DNA of 64,000 nt, from positions 124,001 to 188,000 of the forward strand of contig JADDOH010004284.1 of the NCBI GenBank assembly GCA_016648135.1. Direction: 5' to 3'. How positions within the stretch are numbered: position 1 is the stretch's first letter; every line of letters begins with the position of its first letter. The position numbers were made by a program, and so were the translations under genes. The stretch is from Agrypnia vestita. Taxonomy: Eukaryota; Arthropoda; Insecta; Trichoptera; Phryganeidae. Positions 22,345 through 34,062 of this stretch are shown here, piece by piece. The notes under the pieces were generated by a model that searched no databases, had not been told where the DNA came from, and was given only the letters and a program-made list of their open reading frames with translations.

Positions 22345-23490
22345 TTAATATAATTCCTCAATCCTTATAACATGTTTGAAGAGATAAGATAATAAGCCTT
22401 TGTAAATTGTGCTTTTTAAAAGAACTTTTGCTTCTTTTTACCAGTTAAAATTTTAAAGTTTGTTATGAATAAAAATGATTTTATTTCACTATCTATACAG
22501 CTTAACCCCTAGGTATCAGAAAATCATATTTGGCACTGACATAGAATATCTGGACTTATAAAGGGCTCCATATCTCAAATAGCTTAGGGCTTTATCAAGT
22601 CTAAATCTGGCCCTAAATGTTAGTATAAAAAAATAAAGAAACGGAATTATGCGAGGGTATGCAAAATTGGTACCTAAAGTTAGTTACAGGTCCATTAAAA
22701 ATTATTATAAGTTATTTATTCAAATGGCAGCAGATAATATACTTTATTCCACATAAAAATTGATATGCTAAAAGCTCGAGGAATATTTTTTCTTACAGCT
22801 TGTCATTTTTTTCAAAAAAACAAAAATGGAACCTTTGATGTCGCTTATCTAGTGTCGACATTTCACCCAATGAATGTGTACAGAACATTTTCTATTCAAT
22901 ATTGAATGAAAAAAAAAATCCCTGAAGTTTTTGCTATTTTTTTATACACATTACTGCTCTGTATTTTATATTTTTAATTTTTATATACTCGTATTTTAAT
23001 GCTTATACCTGATAATATCGCTGCTTATACCTTTTATTGCTTATACATGTACATTATATTTACATATATTACTGCTTATAACTGATATTGTTTTATGTAT
23101 ATATTTCTTGAATTTAATGTAATATTTTTTAATAAGAGCTTATAATGGGCGTAAACAAATAAGCAAACAAACAAATAATGGTTCTCATATCCAATGCAAC
23201 TTTGATTGTAAACGTGAAGGAATACTATTCATAGAGGGCGCAATAAGGATCGCCGATTTTAGCAATTATTTTTGTTTTATATAGTAAATAACTTTCTATT
23301 AGTTTATGCTACACTCGCGGCAAATTTTCGTTAAGAAAATTCTTAAAATTCAATACGGGATTGGCGTGGGAATCGACTTGTAACATTTAACATGGAATGT
23401 AGCGTGTATTGGAATCGTCACAAAGTGGCGTAAAGCGAGCTATACGGCCCGCGTCCACAGAATGCGATTTAGTTGACTTAGATCTAAGTG
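22345..23490. other. Anonymous intronic DNA
   Basis: AT-rich with simple ATTACTGCTTATA-type repetition around 22960-23110. No gene was seen. Confidence 0.35.
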
Positions 23491-23502
23491 CCATATACAT
23501 AT

Positions 23503-24019
23503 TAGAGATGAGTCGTTCATGAACGAACTGATCTTTTAGAACTGTTCACTTTACTGAACGAACGAACGGTACAGTTCACTAGTTTAGTAGATGAAAAATA
23601 ATTCATCACTAAATTTTGCTAAATTTTTTGGAAATTGAATCTCCCAGGTAGCGACTGTTTTCGTGATATATGAAAGATCGACATTCCTTGCCAAGTATCG
23701 AATTAGTATGACATTCCTTGTCAAGTTTCGAATTTGTATCTTTTTGGATATATTTTGGTCTGTTGACCTTTTTAACTTTATTCTGGGAAAAAAAATTGAT
23801 ATTGTTCTTCAATATATCGATCTATTTTCTCCGGTGACCTGGTTTTTGGCCTTTAGAAAACATATATCTACTAATTGAACAGTTCACTTAACAAAAATTG
23901 AAGCAGATACAAAACAAAAATTCAAAGAACTACTGAACGATTTGAAGAGAACAGTTCATTTGACTGAACGATCTGGTGAACGAACAGTTCAGTGAACTGT
24001 AAGAACTTTCCCATCTCTA
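23503..24019. mobile_element. hAT-type non-autonomous element
   Basis: Inverted ends TAGAGATGAG and CCCATCTCTA, with many GAACGAACAGTTCA-type words in both subterminal regions, are the layout of hAT elements. The 8-bp flanks, ATACATAT and ATAAATGT, agree at six of eight positions, consistent with an aged target duplication. No transposase remains. Confidence 0.65.
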
Positions 24020-24219
24020 ATAAATGTGCAGAGCTTTTGATCGGTATATAATTTTGAGGTTGTTAGGAAGAGACTAATACTCAATCGTGTGTGTAAACGA
24101 TGCCGACGTTCCATTCGACAGCGAGACTTGGCACGTGTGCACAAATGTCAGCTAGAACAATCGACACAAACAATTATCTTTTCTCAAAAGATTAACAAAC
24201 ATAATTAATTTAGATAAGA

Positions 24220-24480
24220 TAAATTACAGAAGTTTCAGAGAGACGAAGCTATATATATGAAAAACGTGTGTGGAAGTCTATTTTGTACGACGGTCCAGGG
24301 CTTACGACTTGTATGAGCGGGCTAAGTGATCGCTCTACACAGTGCAACGTTCATTAATTTCATCATAAGAACATTATCGAATTTTTGAAAGTTGTATATA
24401 TGTTCCAAATTGAAAACTTGCATATATTTGAAGGGACTATGCTAGAGACATCTCCAGTCCTTCTCATGAAATAGTATACA
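24220..24480 (-). repeat. Dispersed repeat family C, copy 2
   Basis: Reverse complement of copy 1: AGACGAAGCTATATATATGA, TACGACGGTCCAGGGCTTAC and GATCGCTCTACACAGTGCAA appear in inverted order. Confidence 0.55.
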
Positions 24481-24534
24481 AAGATTTTGCAGCTGGTACT
24501 TATGCCTCTATATTTTTAATAAGTATTAAGTAAT

Positions 24535-24574
24535 ATTCTTTTAAATGCACATATATATGTGCATTTAAAAGAAT
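24535..24574. repeat. Perfect 40-bp palindrome
   Basis: The left half ATTCTTTTAAATGCACATAT is followed immediately by its exact reverse complement. There is no spacer. Confidence 0.9.
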
Positions 24575-24739
24575 TTTTTTTTTTTCGAATTATTTATCTT
24601 ATACGAATACACTAGAATACTCATGAAAATATTTTCAATTCTTTATCTCCTTTTACAGACCAGTAAATACATTTTAACATTGTTTATATATGCACATAAT
24701 AATGTTAAAATTAATTTACGTTAGTTTATTCCATTTTAA

Positions 24740-25560
24740 CTTCCGTTGGGAGGATATAAATTCACCCAACGGATGAACGGAACATCAACGGTCTGAATTT
24801 GACAAACAAACGCGAAGTGAGATATAAGTCTAGAGATCACGAGTCGTAAATCTCGTCCGTGGAGTCGGGCCGTTAGAGGCATCTACCGACGTAACTTGGC
24901 GTGCGGCGAATTTGAAACTAAAACCCGCCCCGCCCGCACCCGGCGGCAACCCCTCGCCCTGTCATTCAGTTCAATTTTGTATTTGGTCGGGATCTGTGAC
25001 ATCTTGATTACCAATATACACTGAATTATTATGTCCAAAACATCCTAAACAGTCCGGGATGGTGCAAGAACGATTGCCAATGAAGTATTAAAGTTTTGCG
25101 AAGCTGAAAAAGCGAATAATGGACCGATATTACCGTCTGACAGTTTGACAGATAGAACGGCCGTCATTGCAGCATGGTTTCTTTAGTGCTGCCCGACCAA
25201 ATTTCTGTTAAAGGCTACGACACCAGTCACCGGACATTCTGTATTGTGTAATAAATTTACATTCTGACAACTTCTGTTACGCGACAGGGACGCCCTCCCT
25301 CGCACGCCAAGTTATAGTGGTACGTCTATATCTCTCGATGACACTCCACCACGCCACGCGGTGAAACGTCAGTGACGGTGAACAGCTACAACGCCGATAC
25401 GTCCAGAGATATCGTCGACGGTGTTGTCGGGTTTTATCTCCAATTATAACAAATGTGAGAGAACAAGCGCGGGCCGGAAGTGAGTCACCGACTTCCGGGA
25501 CGGTTTTAACAAACTTCTTGGCGAGCTCGGCCGAGCTAATCCCAGTTTTCATTCAGCTAT
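24740..25560. other. GC- and CpG-rich stretch, no recognised gene
   Basis: Two CG-rich patches (about 24830-24960 and 25270-25555) flank a more AT-rich middle. Frames on both strands lack family resemblance. An unidentified mobile element or a regulatory region is possible. Confidence 0.35.
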
Positions 25561-25849
25561 CGGGTTGTGTACACATCTGAGCGTATTTTTAGACTGCGTA
25601 CTTGTTACCAGAAACAGGGAGCCCACGAAAAGATCGACGGGTATTGAATCCAGAAAATGCTCAAATCGCGTGCTGACAGTAAACAATGTGCGTGATCCGA
25701 CGTAACTAACAGTACATCCTTTATAATATTCTCTTTTTCACTAGAAGGAAGAAAAAATTGACATTTGTCACAACATAATGTTTTTTTTATGTGGTTACCC
25801 TAGTTGAAAATTTCATAATATTTTTAGTCTCACTTTTATCTTCTTCTTC

Positions 25850-26112
25850 TACCCCTTATCCTATTGGGTCGGGGTCCCAGCACCGCATAGGAAATTCCAA
25901 TTCTTCGCTCTCCACGTCAGCCCAATTTAGTTGCAACCTCGCTTCGCAGCAGTCCCCCAACCGTTTCCGCCAGCTCCTCCTAGGACGGGCACTTGGTCTT
26001 CTGCCTTGTGGTCTTGTCTGGAATATCCCCTTTGGCAATCTATCTGCCGGCATCCGCAAGATATGTCCCAGCCATCATAGCTGTGATTTCTCGATAAATT
26101 CACTTTTATCAT
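25850..26112 (-). pseudogene. LINE polymerase C-terminal fragment
   Basis: The minus strand encodes IMRMPADRLPKGIFQTRPQG then ARPRRSWRKRLGDCCEARLQ. The MRM-x-DRLPK and GRPRxxW pattern is the typical tail of several LINE polymerases. Upstream is frameshifted. Confidence 0.55.
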
Positions 26113-27100
26113 GTCTTATTTTTGCATTGAATTCGAAAACGTTTTGGATGCGTCCAAAACGAAAATACATATCGAAAAATTTCGAAATTTTAAAAACAGT
26201 CGCATGAATAGCCCCTTATTGTAGATAATAATTCGAAGAGTTCTGATATCTAACATGAAATAACAATTGTCACATTATTTTCGTAAACAAAATGAGGGCG
26301 CTATGTAATTGTTTTATAACGGAAACGCTGTTAAAACGAAACCGTGCATGGAATTACTACTGGCTGTATAACCCCTATTCTTGGTATCCTCAACTGATCT
26401 CTATTTACGAACCATTTTTCTAGAGTCGGTTCTAAGACAGCTTTGTTATTGAAGACATTGTCCCTCTATCTCTTTGGCCTTGCCAAACTCCTGCGGTCTG
26501 TTCCAAGTTCCGGTTAGTCTCGTGTTCAACAATCGGCGATTGCTGTTTGGTCACCCTCTCGACATGGTCCAACTACCTAATCCTTACCTTGAGATGCCAT
26601 AATCGTCTACTAATACATATTAACTACGAAAGAGAGGCCCTTCCAGCCAATGTATAGTGTCATGCGAATATAATGTTAAATAAAACATGCAGGAAATGAC
26701 GTTAGGAAACGCGTTTACGGATGAATGGAGAACACACAGTAGTCCACTGGGCCAGAGCCGATGAAAACACATCCCGACGAGATGACAGGGCTCCACGTGG
26801 CACACCGCAACGCGCAGCTTCCCGCGAAGGGCCGGCCCGACGGGAATAGACCGCCGATTCCGGACAAAACGTATTATTAATGGTTCACAAGTCAACTGCC
26901 GCGCGCCGCTAACACCACGCGCACAATTAAGGTCAATAAGTAGACCTGGGACATGTGAGCGGAGGAAACGTACCTCAGTTTTCAGATTAAACTAAGCTAA
27001 AGGGCACGCGGTGACCCGTGTACCCTTAGTAACGAAAAATCTCATTCGTGAGCGAGCCGCGAGCATCGGTTTACGCCGATTTATCGGTGGTGTCGAATGG
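26113..27100. other. Anonymous DNA with a possible LINE scrap and a GC-rich patch
   Basis: Around 26400-26590 the minus strand shows weak LINE-like words (DHVERVTKQ) with many stops. The 26700-26930 interval is GC-rich. Neither supports a gene call. Confidence 0.25.
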
Positions 27101-27149
27101 TTGATATTGTTTTGTGCAGTGCATTTTTTAATGAATAAAAAATCTCTCT

Positions 27150-27530
27150 TATCTCTTTCTCTTATTCATTTCCCATTTCATTTGGGGTCGGCTCTCCTTA
27201 TTCTTTTTTTCCGCGATTCCCTGTTCTGGGGCATCGCTTCGTCCAATTGGGCATTCTTCAGGTCCTTTTCCACTACTCCACCATGTGGCGCTGGGCCGAC
27301 CTCTGCCTCTTTTTATTTCTTGTATTTTGAGTGCGGAATACACTGCATGATCTCCATGCCTCATTACATGACCACACCATCTCAGTCGCGATTCCTTCAC
27401 CTTTTCAGTAACAGGGCCACTCTAAAACTACCCCTGATATGCTCATTTCTCACTCTGTCGCGTCTCGTTACACCCCCCGGCCATCTGAGCATCTTCATTT
27501 CTCTGGTATGGAGTGGTAATATTACTAGAA
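27150..27530 (-). pseudogene. LINE polymerase C-terminal fragment
   Basis: Reading down from about 27530 the minus strand gives RDRVRNEHIRGSFRVA, then KESRLRWCGHVMRHGDHAVY and KRGRGRPSATWW with frameshifts. The DRVRNE-x-IR, LRW-GHVMR and GRGRP segments are a standard LINE signature. Confidence 0.7.
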
Positions 27531-27539
27531 TTAAAAGAA

Positions 27540-28700
27540 ATGCGCGTATAAATTTTATTTTGGTTGGTTAAATTGTTATTTGAAGGGACCTATTAACGAT
27601 CTAATCGACTGTTCGAATTTAAAATAATACTTGGCACGAAAACAGTACACAAACATTGTTATTATGTACGTCTTACGATGTAAGGCCAAATAATCAAAAA
27701 TAACCACGAATATTATTTGATTAGAGAAAAGTTCTCAATGATGTAGGTACCACCGCGGAAAAAAAAATTACCTGACGAGCCGAAACTCCACGGAAGAAAT
27801 GTAAAAATGAATATTCAAAACTTTGACGCTCGTGCGTGCCACAGTTTGATATAAATTTCGAAATCGTCCCAAGGGCACGATACGCGGATACCTCTTCCCA
27901 AAATGGCCGTAAATTGTCTGAGAAAGGAAACATCACTTCCGGACGACTTCACATACGAAATGAGACGCGCAGATGGCATCTTCCTCCGCGAAGAATGGAA
28001 ATCACAAACCGTTCGGGACGTGTCCACATTATTTTACAAAGTATCGACGACGCTGACAAATGAAAACATGGATGGAAGAATTCGGGCGCTCACGAGTCGG
28101 TATAGTCAAAATATTTGTCGTGAAAATGCAAATATTTCATATAGAAATATTGCGGATTTAGCCTCTCGGAAGCTGGTATTCGCAGCCAGTGTGCGATCCA
28201 ATTATAGGAAAACTCGGCGTACGCAAATCGCGCGAACCATCAAAGCTGATAAATACGCGCGAATTGGAGAAAATTCGCGAAGACCCAAAATCATTTTATT
28301 TTATTTGCGACTACCGGTTATGCGTAACTGGCGTTGCGTGAGGAGTGCGATGCACGTACTCGGGGTAGGGCGGAAAATTCACAAAACCGTACGATAAATT
28401 TCACCCAGTTCCGACGTCGTTCGGCCTGAGAAGTGGAGGGTTCTATTTCAATTTTGATAATATAGAAAGTGTTTCAAACTTAATGACAATATTTTTTCAA
28501 TTGATTCAGCAACATTGTAGATTGACATTTAAAAAAAATATTGATTGTATTATTTGTATACATCTACTACTTTTATTTGATTAATTACACCAACATGTTT
28601 CAGAATTAATTTATTAGAATTATTAATTAATTTATTAATTAATAGATGAGCGGCTCCTTTTCCTATCGGCACGTATCAAGATGAAGATAAATAATAAAAA
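27540..28700. other. Unassigned region with an anonymous open frame
   Basis: A 164-codon plus-strand frame at 27903-28397 starts MAVNCLRKETSLPDDFTYEM but resembles no family I know and has no flanking splice or repeat context. I leave it uncalled. Confidence 0.2.
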
Positions 28701-28779
28701 AATACACGATTCCCGTATAAATAGCTTCGTTTCTGTGAGTCTTCTATAATTTATCTTAATTATTATTGACCTAGAATAA

Positions 28780-30100
28780 TTTGGAAATGACCCAATTACA
28801 ACATTTTTGGGTTAGTTATATAAATTAATATACAGCTCGTACTCTGTGGATTTGGAGAATGTAAGCAAAATAAAATAAGGGATATTTAGTAGGTTAGGAA
28901 TAAAATATGCGAGTAGGGTTTGGTTAGGTTAGATTAATTAAAAGAAACCAAAGTTGAGAAATTACACTTTTATTAGAAAAATATGTAAGCACTGAAAAAT
29001 AATAAACTATTAAAACTACAGTAGGTACAGTAAGATATTTTTTATAGATAGTCAAAATAAAATATTTTTAGAAAGACAAAATTCATCATCGTTCACATCC
29101 GGCAAAATTGTCAAGACTAGCTCCTCGTTCATGCAAACTTTTACTCAGCAAAGATATTTATGGTTTTGAATCAGTTCGCGGGAACTCTAGTCTCGTGCAT
29201 TTTATTATAATTTTGTCATAATGAGTCATTTGTAGCATGTATTACAGCATCGTAGTTATATACTGCGGGTGAAATGTGTGTTTCTTTAATTATTTGAATT
29301 ATCGTTTCTTGCTGTGTAAATTGACAGTGATTGGGATATTGGTAACCTTCAACCCCTTTCTTCTCAGGATTCATGAGATAAAAAAAGATTATTATTTATC
29401 TGTAATGGTTATGGTAACGGGGATGGTTTGTAATTTTGAGGGTAAGCGCCGATATTTCTTATACAATAGGAGCTATATCTCTAATTTTTACATCACAGTT
29501 GCCAAACATCGTTATAATCATGCAATCGCAGTTTGTCTCGTCACCAACTTGACTCGACTCGATGACTGAATTAATATAATCGACTTCTCAGAGATACAAC
29601 ATTTGGCTTTATTTCTAGATATACAGAAAGTCTACGATATGATAAAATCTAAAACTATCATTATAGATAGAAAATTAAGGCAGTCGAAGAGTAGCATTTG
29701 ATTTACTAAATAACTTTTTGGAAGGCAGTTCAGCAGATCAAATTAATGACAGCAGAAGCGATTTTCCAGGGGGTTAATTGCGGAACTCCACATGATAAGG
29801 CATTATTACACATATTATATGTGGGGTATAAAAGCAAAGGGAGCAATATCCAAAAAAAAAAAAGTTTTGAATGCAGTCACCGAGGATTACTAATATAAAA
29901 TGTAGTGAATTCTAGATTTGATGTATCTATCCCTTCCAAAATCATGTTACCTATAAATTTATAGGCTATGTATCCTATAAAATCTCCAATTCAGTACATT
30001 ACAAATTGGTAAACCTCGATGACTGCATTTTTTTTTTGATATTGCTACCTTTGCTTTTATAACCCACATATTACCTCTATAAGATAAATGATTTTATGGG
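28780..30100. other. Anonymous intronic DNA
   Basis: AT-rich. No gene was seen. A family C end fragment (ATAGCTTCGTTTCTGTGAGT) lies just before, near 28720. Confidence 0.35.
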
Positions 30101-30111
30101 GATAATCCGTA

Positions 30112-30660
30112 CATTTTTACTCTCTTTATATTAACTCGTGGCGTCTGCTTGCTTGCCGGCTTCCCGTCGAAAAAACTTTGGATCGATTTTTGGCCCTTTT
30201 CCCGTGATCCAATCGAGCTGAAACTTTACAAGCAGACACGTGGCGACGATCAAAAAGATCTATCAAATTTTTGTTAAAAAAATAAAATAATTATAGTATA
30301 ATTTTGGATTTTTAGAAATTTTAATAGTTTTTTCAAATTGGAATCATTACAAAAGTTTGATACAACGGCGGCCCGATAACGTCGCGGAATATTTTCTAAA
30401 TTTGAATTACTCCGTCAGTATACATAATAGGTACTTCACTACGAATTTCGAAAATCTAAATTGACTGACAAATGTTTTTAGAATTTAATCTTCAAAGCAT
30501 GAAGTTTCTTATTAAGGCTCAAAACATCTGACATTTTAGAAATATATTAAATTACTCTAAGTTTCGTGTTATGTTTTAATTCGTCGTTAACTGTTGTTAT
30601 ATTTTACAAAGGGAGAATAATAAAAACTTGGTTTTTATGGGTTACTTTTTTTTACTTGAC
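30112..30660. repeat. Dispersed repeat family A, copy 2
   Basis: Begins TTTACTCTCTTTATATTAAC, contains CGTGGCGTCTGCTTGCTTGC, ATCGATTTTTGGCCCTTTTC and CGTGGCGACGATCAAAAAGA, and closes near 30610-30660 with AGGGAGAATAATAAAAACTT and GGTTTTTATGGGTTAC plus a T-run. The middle is longer than in copy 1, so extra sequence may be inserted. Confidence 0.65.
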
Positions 30661-30669
30661 ATGCTTATT

Positions 30670-31535
30670 TAAAAATCGAAGTTAGTGTTAAGTTCATACA
30701 ACGTTTTTCTGGGTAAAGTATTCATTTTAAAGTTATAGATTTACATACCTAGACCTAGCGATATAACCAAATTAAGTCTTGTTGAATCAGTGTTGAATTT
30801 GGTAGAAAATTCAATAAAACCTTTAGCACGGTGGTTCTCAGGTCACGAACCGTATCGATGAATTATTGTAGAGCATCCTCAGGGTGTTTGATTGATGACT
30901 TTCATAAGCAAATTTTCTCGGTATGCATTGATGTAATTTGTTCATGTCACGCTTATCACCCACGCGATTTTAAATGCATGTTGTTGATTAGGCAAAGCAT
31001 TTGTTATGCAAAACTGTTATAAGTGTCAACATAATTTTGTTGAAAACCAGAAATAGTTTTTAAAGAATTGTTTGATTAATTATCAATCGTTGATAATATC
31101 TGGAAATGTTATTAAATCTACTTTTCTACTCGGCTCCGATTCCCAATACCTGCATTTTGGATTAGGCCAACACGTTAACCTGTAACGAGACGATTTGCCA
31201 GTTACCAAATGAAGTTATAAACATGAGCACGTATATTAAACTCCTTCAGCCAAGCAAACTAAAGCCCTTTCTAAGCGTCAGGAGTGTTTGGCACTCAGAC
31301 GGGTATCGAGTGTGAAGTACTAGTACGAGCTCCGAGGTCATATTTCTTCGGAGCGATACAAAGTATCTTTCTCTTTTTATTAAATACATTTTTTTGTTAA
31401 AAAGCCTTTTCTTTCGCCTTTTAACGTGCCATGTGCAAGATGCGAAAATTCAATACGAAGATTTAAAAATGTAAATGTGATTTTTTATAAGTTTTTTATC
31501 ATTTTATTTGAGTTGTATTAAAGCGAAAGCTAATT
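30670..31535. other. Anonymous intronic DNA
   Basis: No gene, RNA or bounded element could be supported. Confidence 0.35.
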
Positions 31536-31544
31536 GTATTGGTG

Positions 31545-31692
31545 CAATTAGTGGCATACCTATCCGGAAAGTTAGGTGATCTGGGTTCAAAACCGGTTCG
31601 GTAGCAGCCAAAATATTTTTTCGTTGATTTGTTTCTTCTGTATGTCTTTCTATTTGATTAATAAATTTGGTAGATATTTTTATTTATGAAAA
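31545..31692 (+). mobile_element. SINE-like element (shared 3' body), copy 2
   Basis: A tRNA-like head (ATTGGTGCAATTAGTGGCAT and a T-arm-like TGGGTTCAAAACCGG) precedes CAAAATATTTTTTCGTTGAT and TTCTGTATGTCTTTCTATTT with a TTGATTAATAAA end, as in copy 1. Confidence 0.6.
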
Positions 31693-31694
31693 GT

Positions 31695-32315
31695 GATCTG
31701 TTTCGCCCATCAACATGGCGTATGGAAAACGGTGATGTAAGAACACGGAAAAGGAAAAATCTAATTAGAAACAAATGTTACATGTTAACCGTAATGTTAC
31801 CAAGGTACCCGGGTACTCAACTTCGATGGACGTTCCTGCATACATTATTTTTGTTTTGTACCTCGGATATTGATATTTAAACCTTGGTTAAATGGCTTTT
31901 TCGAATGTCAATGCTTCTCATGCCAATGTTCGCCTTCCATTTCTTTCAAATAATTAAAATAACAGAGATTCAAACGGGTGATGGCGTTTATAAATAAAAT
32001 GATTGAAAGTTAAAATCGAAAATGGGTACCCAGGTACACCCGGGTAGTAACATAAGGTTAAATTAGATTTTTTTGTAAAAATAGATATCTTTCACGTTTT
32101 ACCGTACCACGCGGAGAACAGAGATGTAAGAAAATGGATATATAGTATCCGTTTGACTGGACAAAACGATGTGTGACGCGTTCCAGCCAAAAGTTATTCT
32201 TCTTGTCTGAGCACGTCACGCGTCTTCACTGAGGCGGAGGTAGCCTTGCTCGCGCGGTGATGAGGCTTCTCCGCCTTCAAAGGTATATTTTAGAGCGCGG
32301 TGCCAGCGTTAGTGA
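31695..32315. other. Anonymous intronic DNA
   Basis: Contains repeated GGTACCCGGGTA-like words near 31803 and 32028. Nothing codes recognisably. Confidence 0.3.
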
Positions 32316-32319
32316 TCCG

Positions 32320-32880
32320 CTCTGTACTCACTACTACAATGTAGTACTACATGAGATTGAAGTGTACACTTCACACCTTTTGAAGTGTAGTGCACACTAC
32401 AAACTACACACACCTCAAAGTTATTGAAAGTATATACTTCAAATAGTACACTTCATTTCAAAGCGAGCACTATAAAGTACACACACTTCAAAGTTATCGA
32501 AAGTACGAGCACATACTTCAAATAGTACATTTTTTATGTGAAATTTTTGGAAATCGAAACAGTCCCTCCCCCCTTGGTTTGAAAAATTTTGGGACCGAAC
32601 GAAGAAATCTCTGGAAACTGAAACAATCCCCCCCCCTGGGTTTTGAAAATTTTCTAGTAGTACACTTTTCAAGAAGCACTTCAGTACTACGATTACTTCG
32701 CTTCATTGATACTACAATTTTGTAGCACTACAATTACTTCACTTCATTAGTACTACAATTTCGTAGTACTACAATTAGTTCACTTCATGTAGTTTTTACT
32801 ACAAATGCAGTGTACACTTGGTAGTCTTCAAACTGGTGAACGTGTGTGTTGTAGTCTTCATTTTGAAATGTAGTTTTTTC
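32320..32880. repeat. Segment dense in TAGTACTACA and ACTTCA words
   Basis: TACTACA/TGTAGTA and GAAGTG/CACTTC recur dozens of times in both orientations, while the middle (about 32540-32640) contains a different, C-run-bearing duplicated sequence (AACAGTCCCTCCCCCCTT and AACAATCCCCCCCCTGG). Clustered short words at two ends around a distinct centre are typical of subterminal repeats of a DNA transposon, but I cannot define terminal repeats or a target duplication. Confidence 0.5.
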
Positions 32881-33202
32881 CTTCGCTAGCCGGCGTCCGC
32901 GCAGAGCGACGAGCCCGGCATGAATGGGGAGTGGCGAGGTGTGAGGTGCCGAGTGGCGGCCGACCAGAGACCAGACGGGCTGCAGACTCCTGGAGGCGAT
33001 GAATTATGGATGGCACGCGGACGACAAATTATCCGAGAAGCGGACGGCGCGCGAAGTACTGCCGAGTAATGATTTTCACGTGAGGGCGGATCAAGGCGAA
33101 AAATTCTGATCGCGCCGTGATCACGCACAGCAATCCGCGATCATCCCGATCCGGGGTTCGATGCTGCACTCGTCGACACTTTACATCATACTTTAGGATT
33201 TT

Positions 33203-33410
33203 TTTTCTTCTTTCAAGTTTGTGTTTTCTGGGGTATTATGCCGTGTTGTTACGACCTTTCGGGCCGACTTTTCGGATCCCATTGCAGGGTCCATCATCAG
33301 CCCTGATGGGATCCGAAACGTCGGCCCGAAAGGTCGTAACAACACGGCAAAATACCCCAGAAAACGCAATCTTAAAAATCCTGAGTGGCCGTGAAAACCT
33401 AAGAACAATC
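33203..33410. mobile_element. Foldback element with hammerhead-like motif
   Basis: Inverted arms GTTTTCTGGGGTATTATGCC with GTGTTGTTACGACCTTTCGG, and the complement CCGAAAGGTCGTAACAACAC with GGCAAAATACCCCAGAAAAC, meet around CATCATCAGCCCTGATGGGA. The flanks TTAGGATTTTT and TTAGCATTTTT may be a target duplication with one change. A relative with the same outer sequence lies at 58295-58450. No protein is encoded. Confidence 0.6.
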
Positions 33411-33474
33411 TTAGCATTTTTATATTCGCAACTACAAGGTTGGTCCCGGGTCACAGACTCGACTATCACACCGT

Positions 33475-33660
33475 CACGGCGTTTCTCCTATGGCGTAGGT
33501 CGAGAGAACGGAGCTACACCCTCTTCTGTCCTGGCCTGCTATTCTCGCATTGTTTACTTTCGTACATCTTATCACCTGACAGGGCTATAATCCAACATCT
33601 TGTTTATCTGATCGTTCCAAGACTTTCGTGGACGTTGTCGCATTCTTAGTTCAAATTTCT
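33475..33660 (-). pseudogene. LINE 3'-end fragment
   Basis: The minus strand gives RMRQRPRKSWNDQINKMLDY then SPV, the same family segment as GRPRKTWHDQINQILE in the 9300-10350 element. Frames on either side are broken. Confidence 0.55.
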
Positions 33661-33814
33661 AATGGGAAATGTACGTAACACATTCAGAAACGCGGTACAC
33701 ATCTCAGACGTGTGTATGGTACCACCCCTGTCTCATGTTTTCCCCCATTAGTGTCTACAGAGATTCTAAATGCTCGTAACGACAGTTCTCAAGTGTCTCA
33801 ACACTCGACAGATA

Positions 33815-33965
33815 CAGGGTTATTTGTTAACATTAATAACCTTGCAGGACTATATTCCTGCCTTGATTACGAGTCGAAAATGTTCAAGCTTTTATGACCT
33901 AATATCAATAGTTATGGAGATATGCGTCATAACTACCTCAGCGACTTCACTTCATAATATTATGT
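33815..33965. repeat. Family B end fragment
   Basis: ACAGGGTTATTTGTTAACAT, AATAACCTTGCAGGACTATA, TTCCTGCCTTGATTACGAGT and CCTAATATCAATAGTTATGG reproduce the left terminus of the family. Confidence 0.65.
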
Positions 33966-34062
33966 TTCAACATTTTTAAAAAATGTAGGTTTCAACTTTT
34001 CATTAGCTAGAATCGATTAAACATAATCGAGCGATTAGTGTTCGCACGACGGTACACTATAT

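Noticed and set aside
27011..27571. 186-codon plus-strand open frame
   Set aside because: Antisense shadow of the LINE fragment on minus at 27150-27530.
27903..28397. 164-codon plus-strand open frame
   Set aside because: No recognisable domain and no exon or element context, so it was not called as a gene.
33117..33590. 157-codon open frame across the foldback
   Set aside because: It reads straight through the inverted-repeat element and a LINE fragment on the opposite strand, so it is a chance frame.
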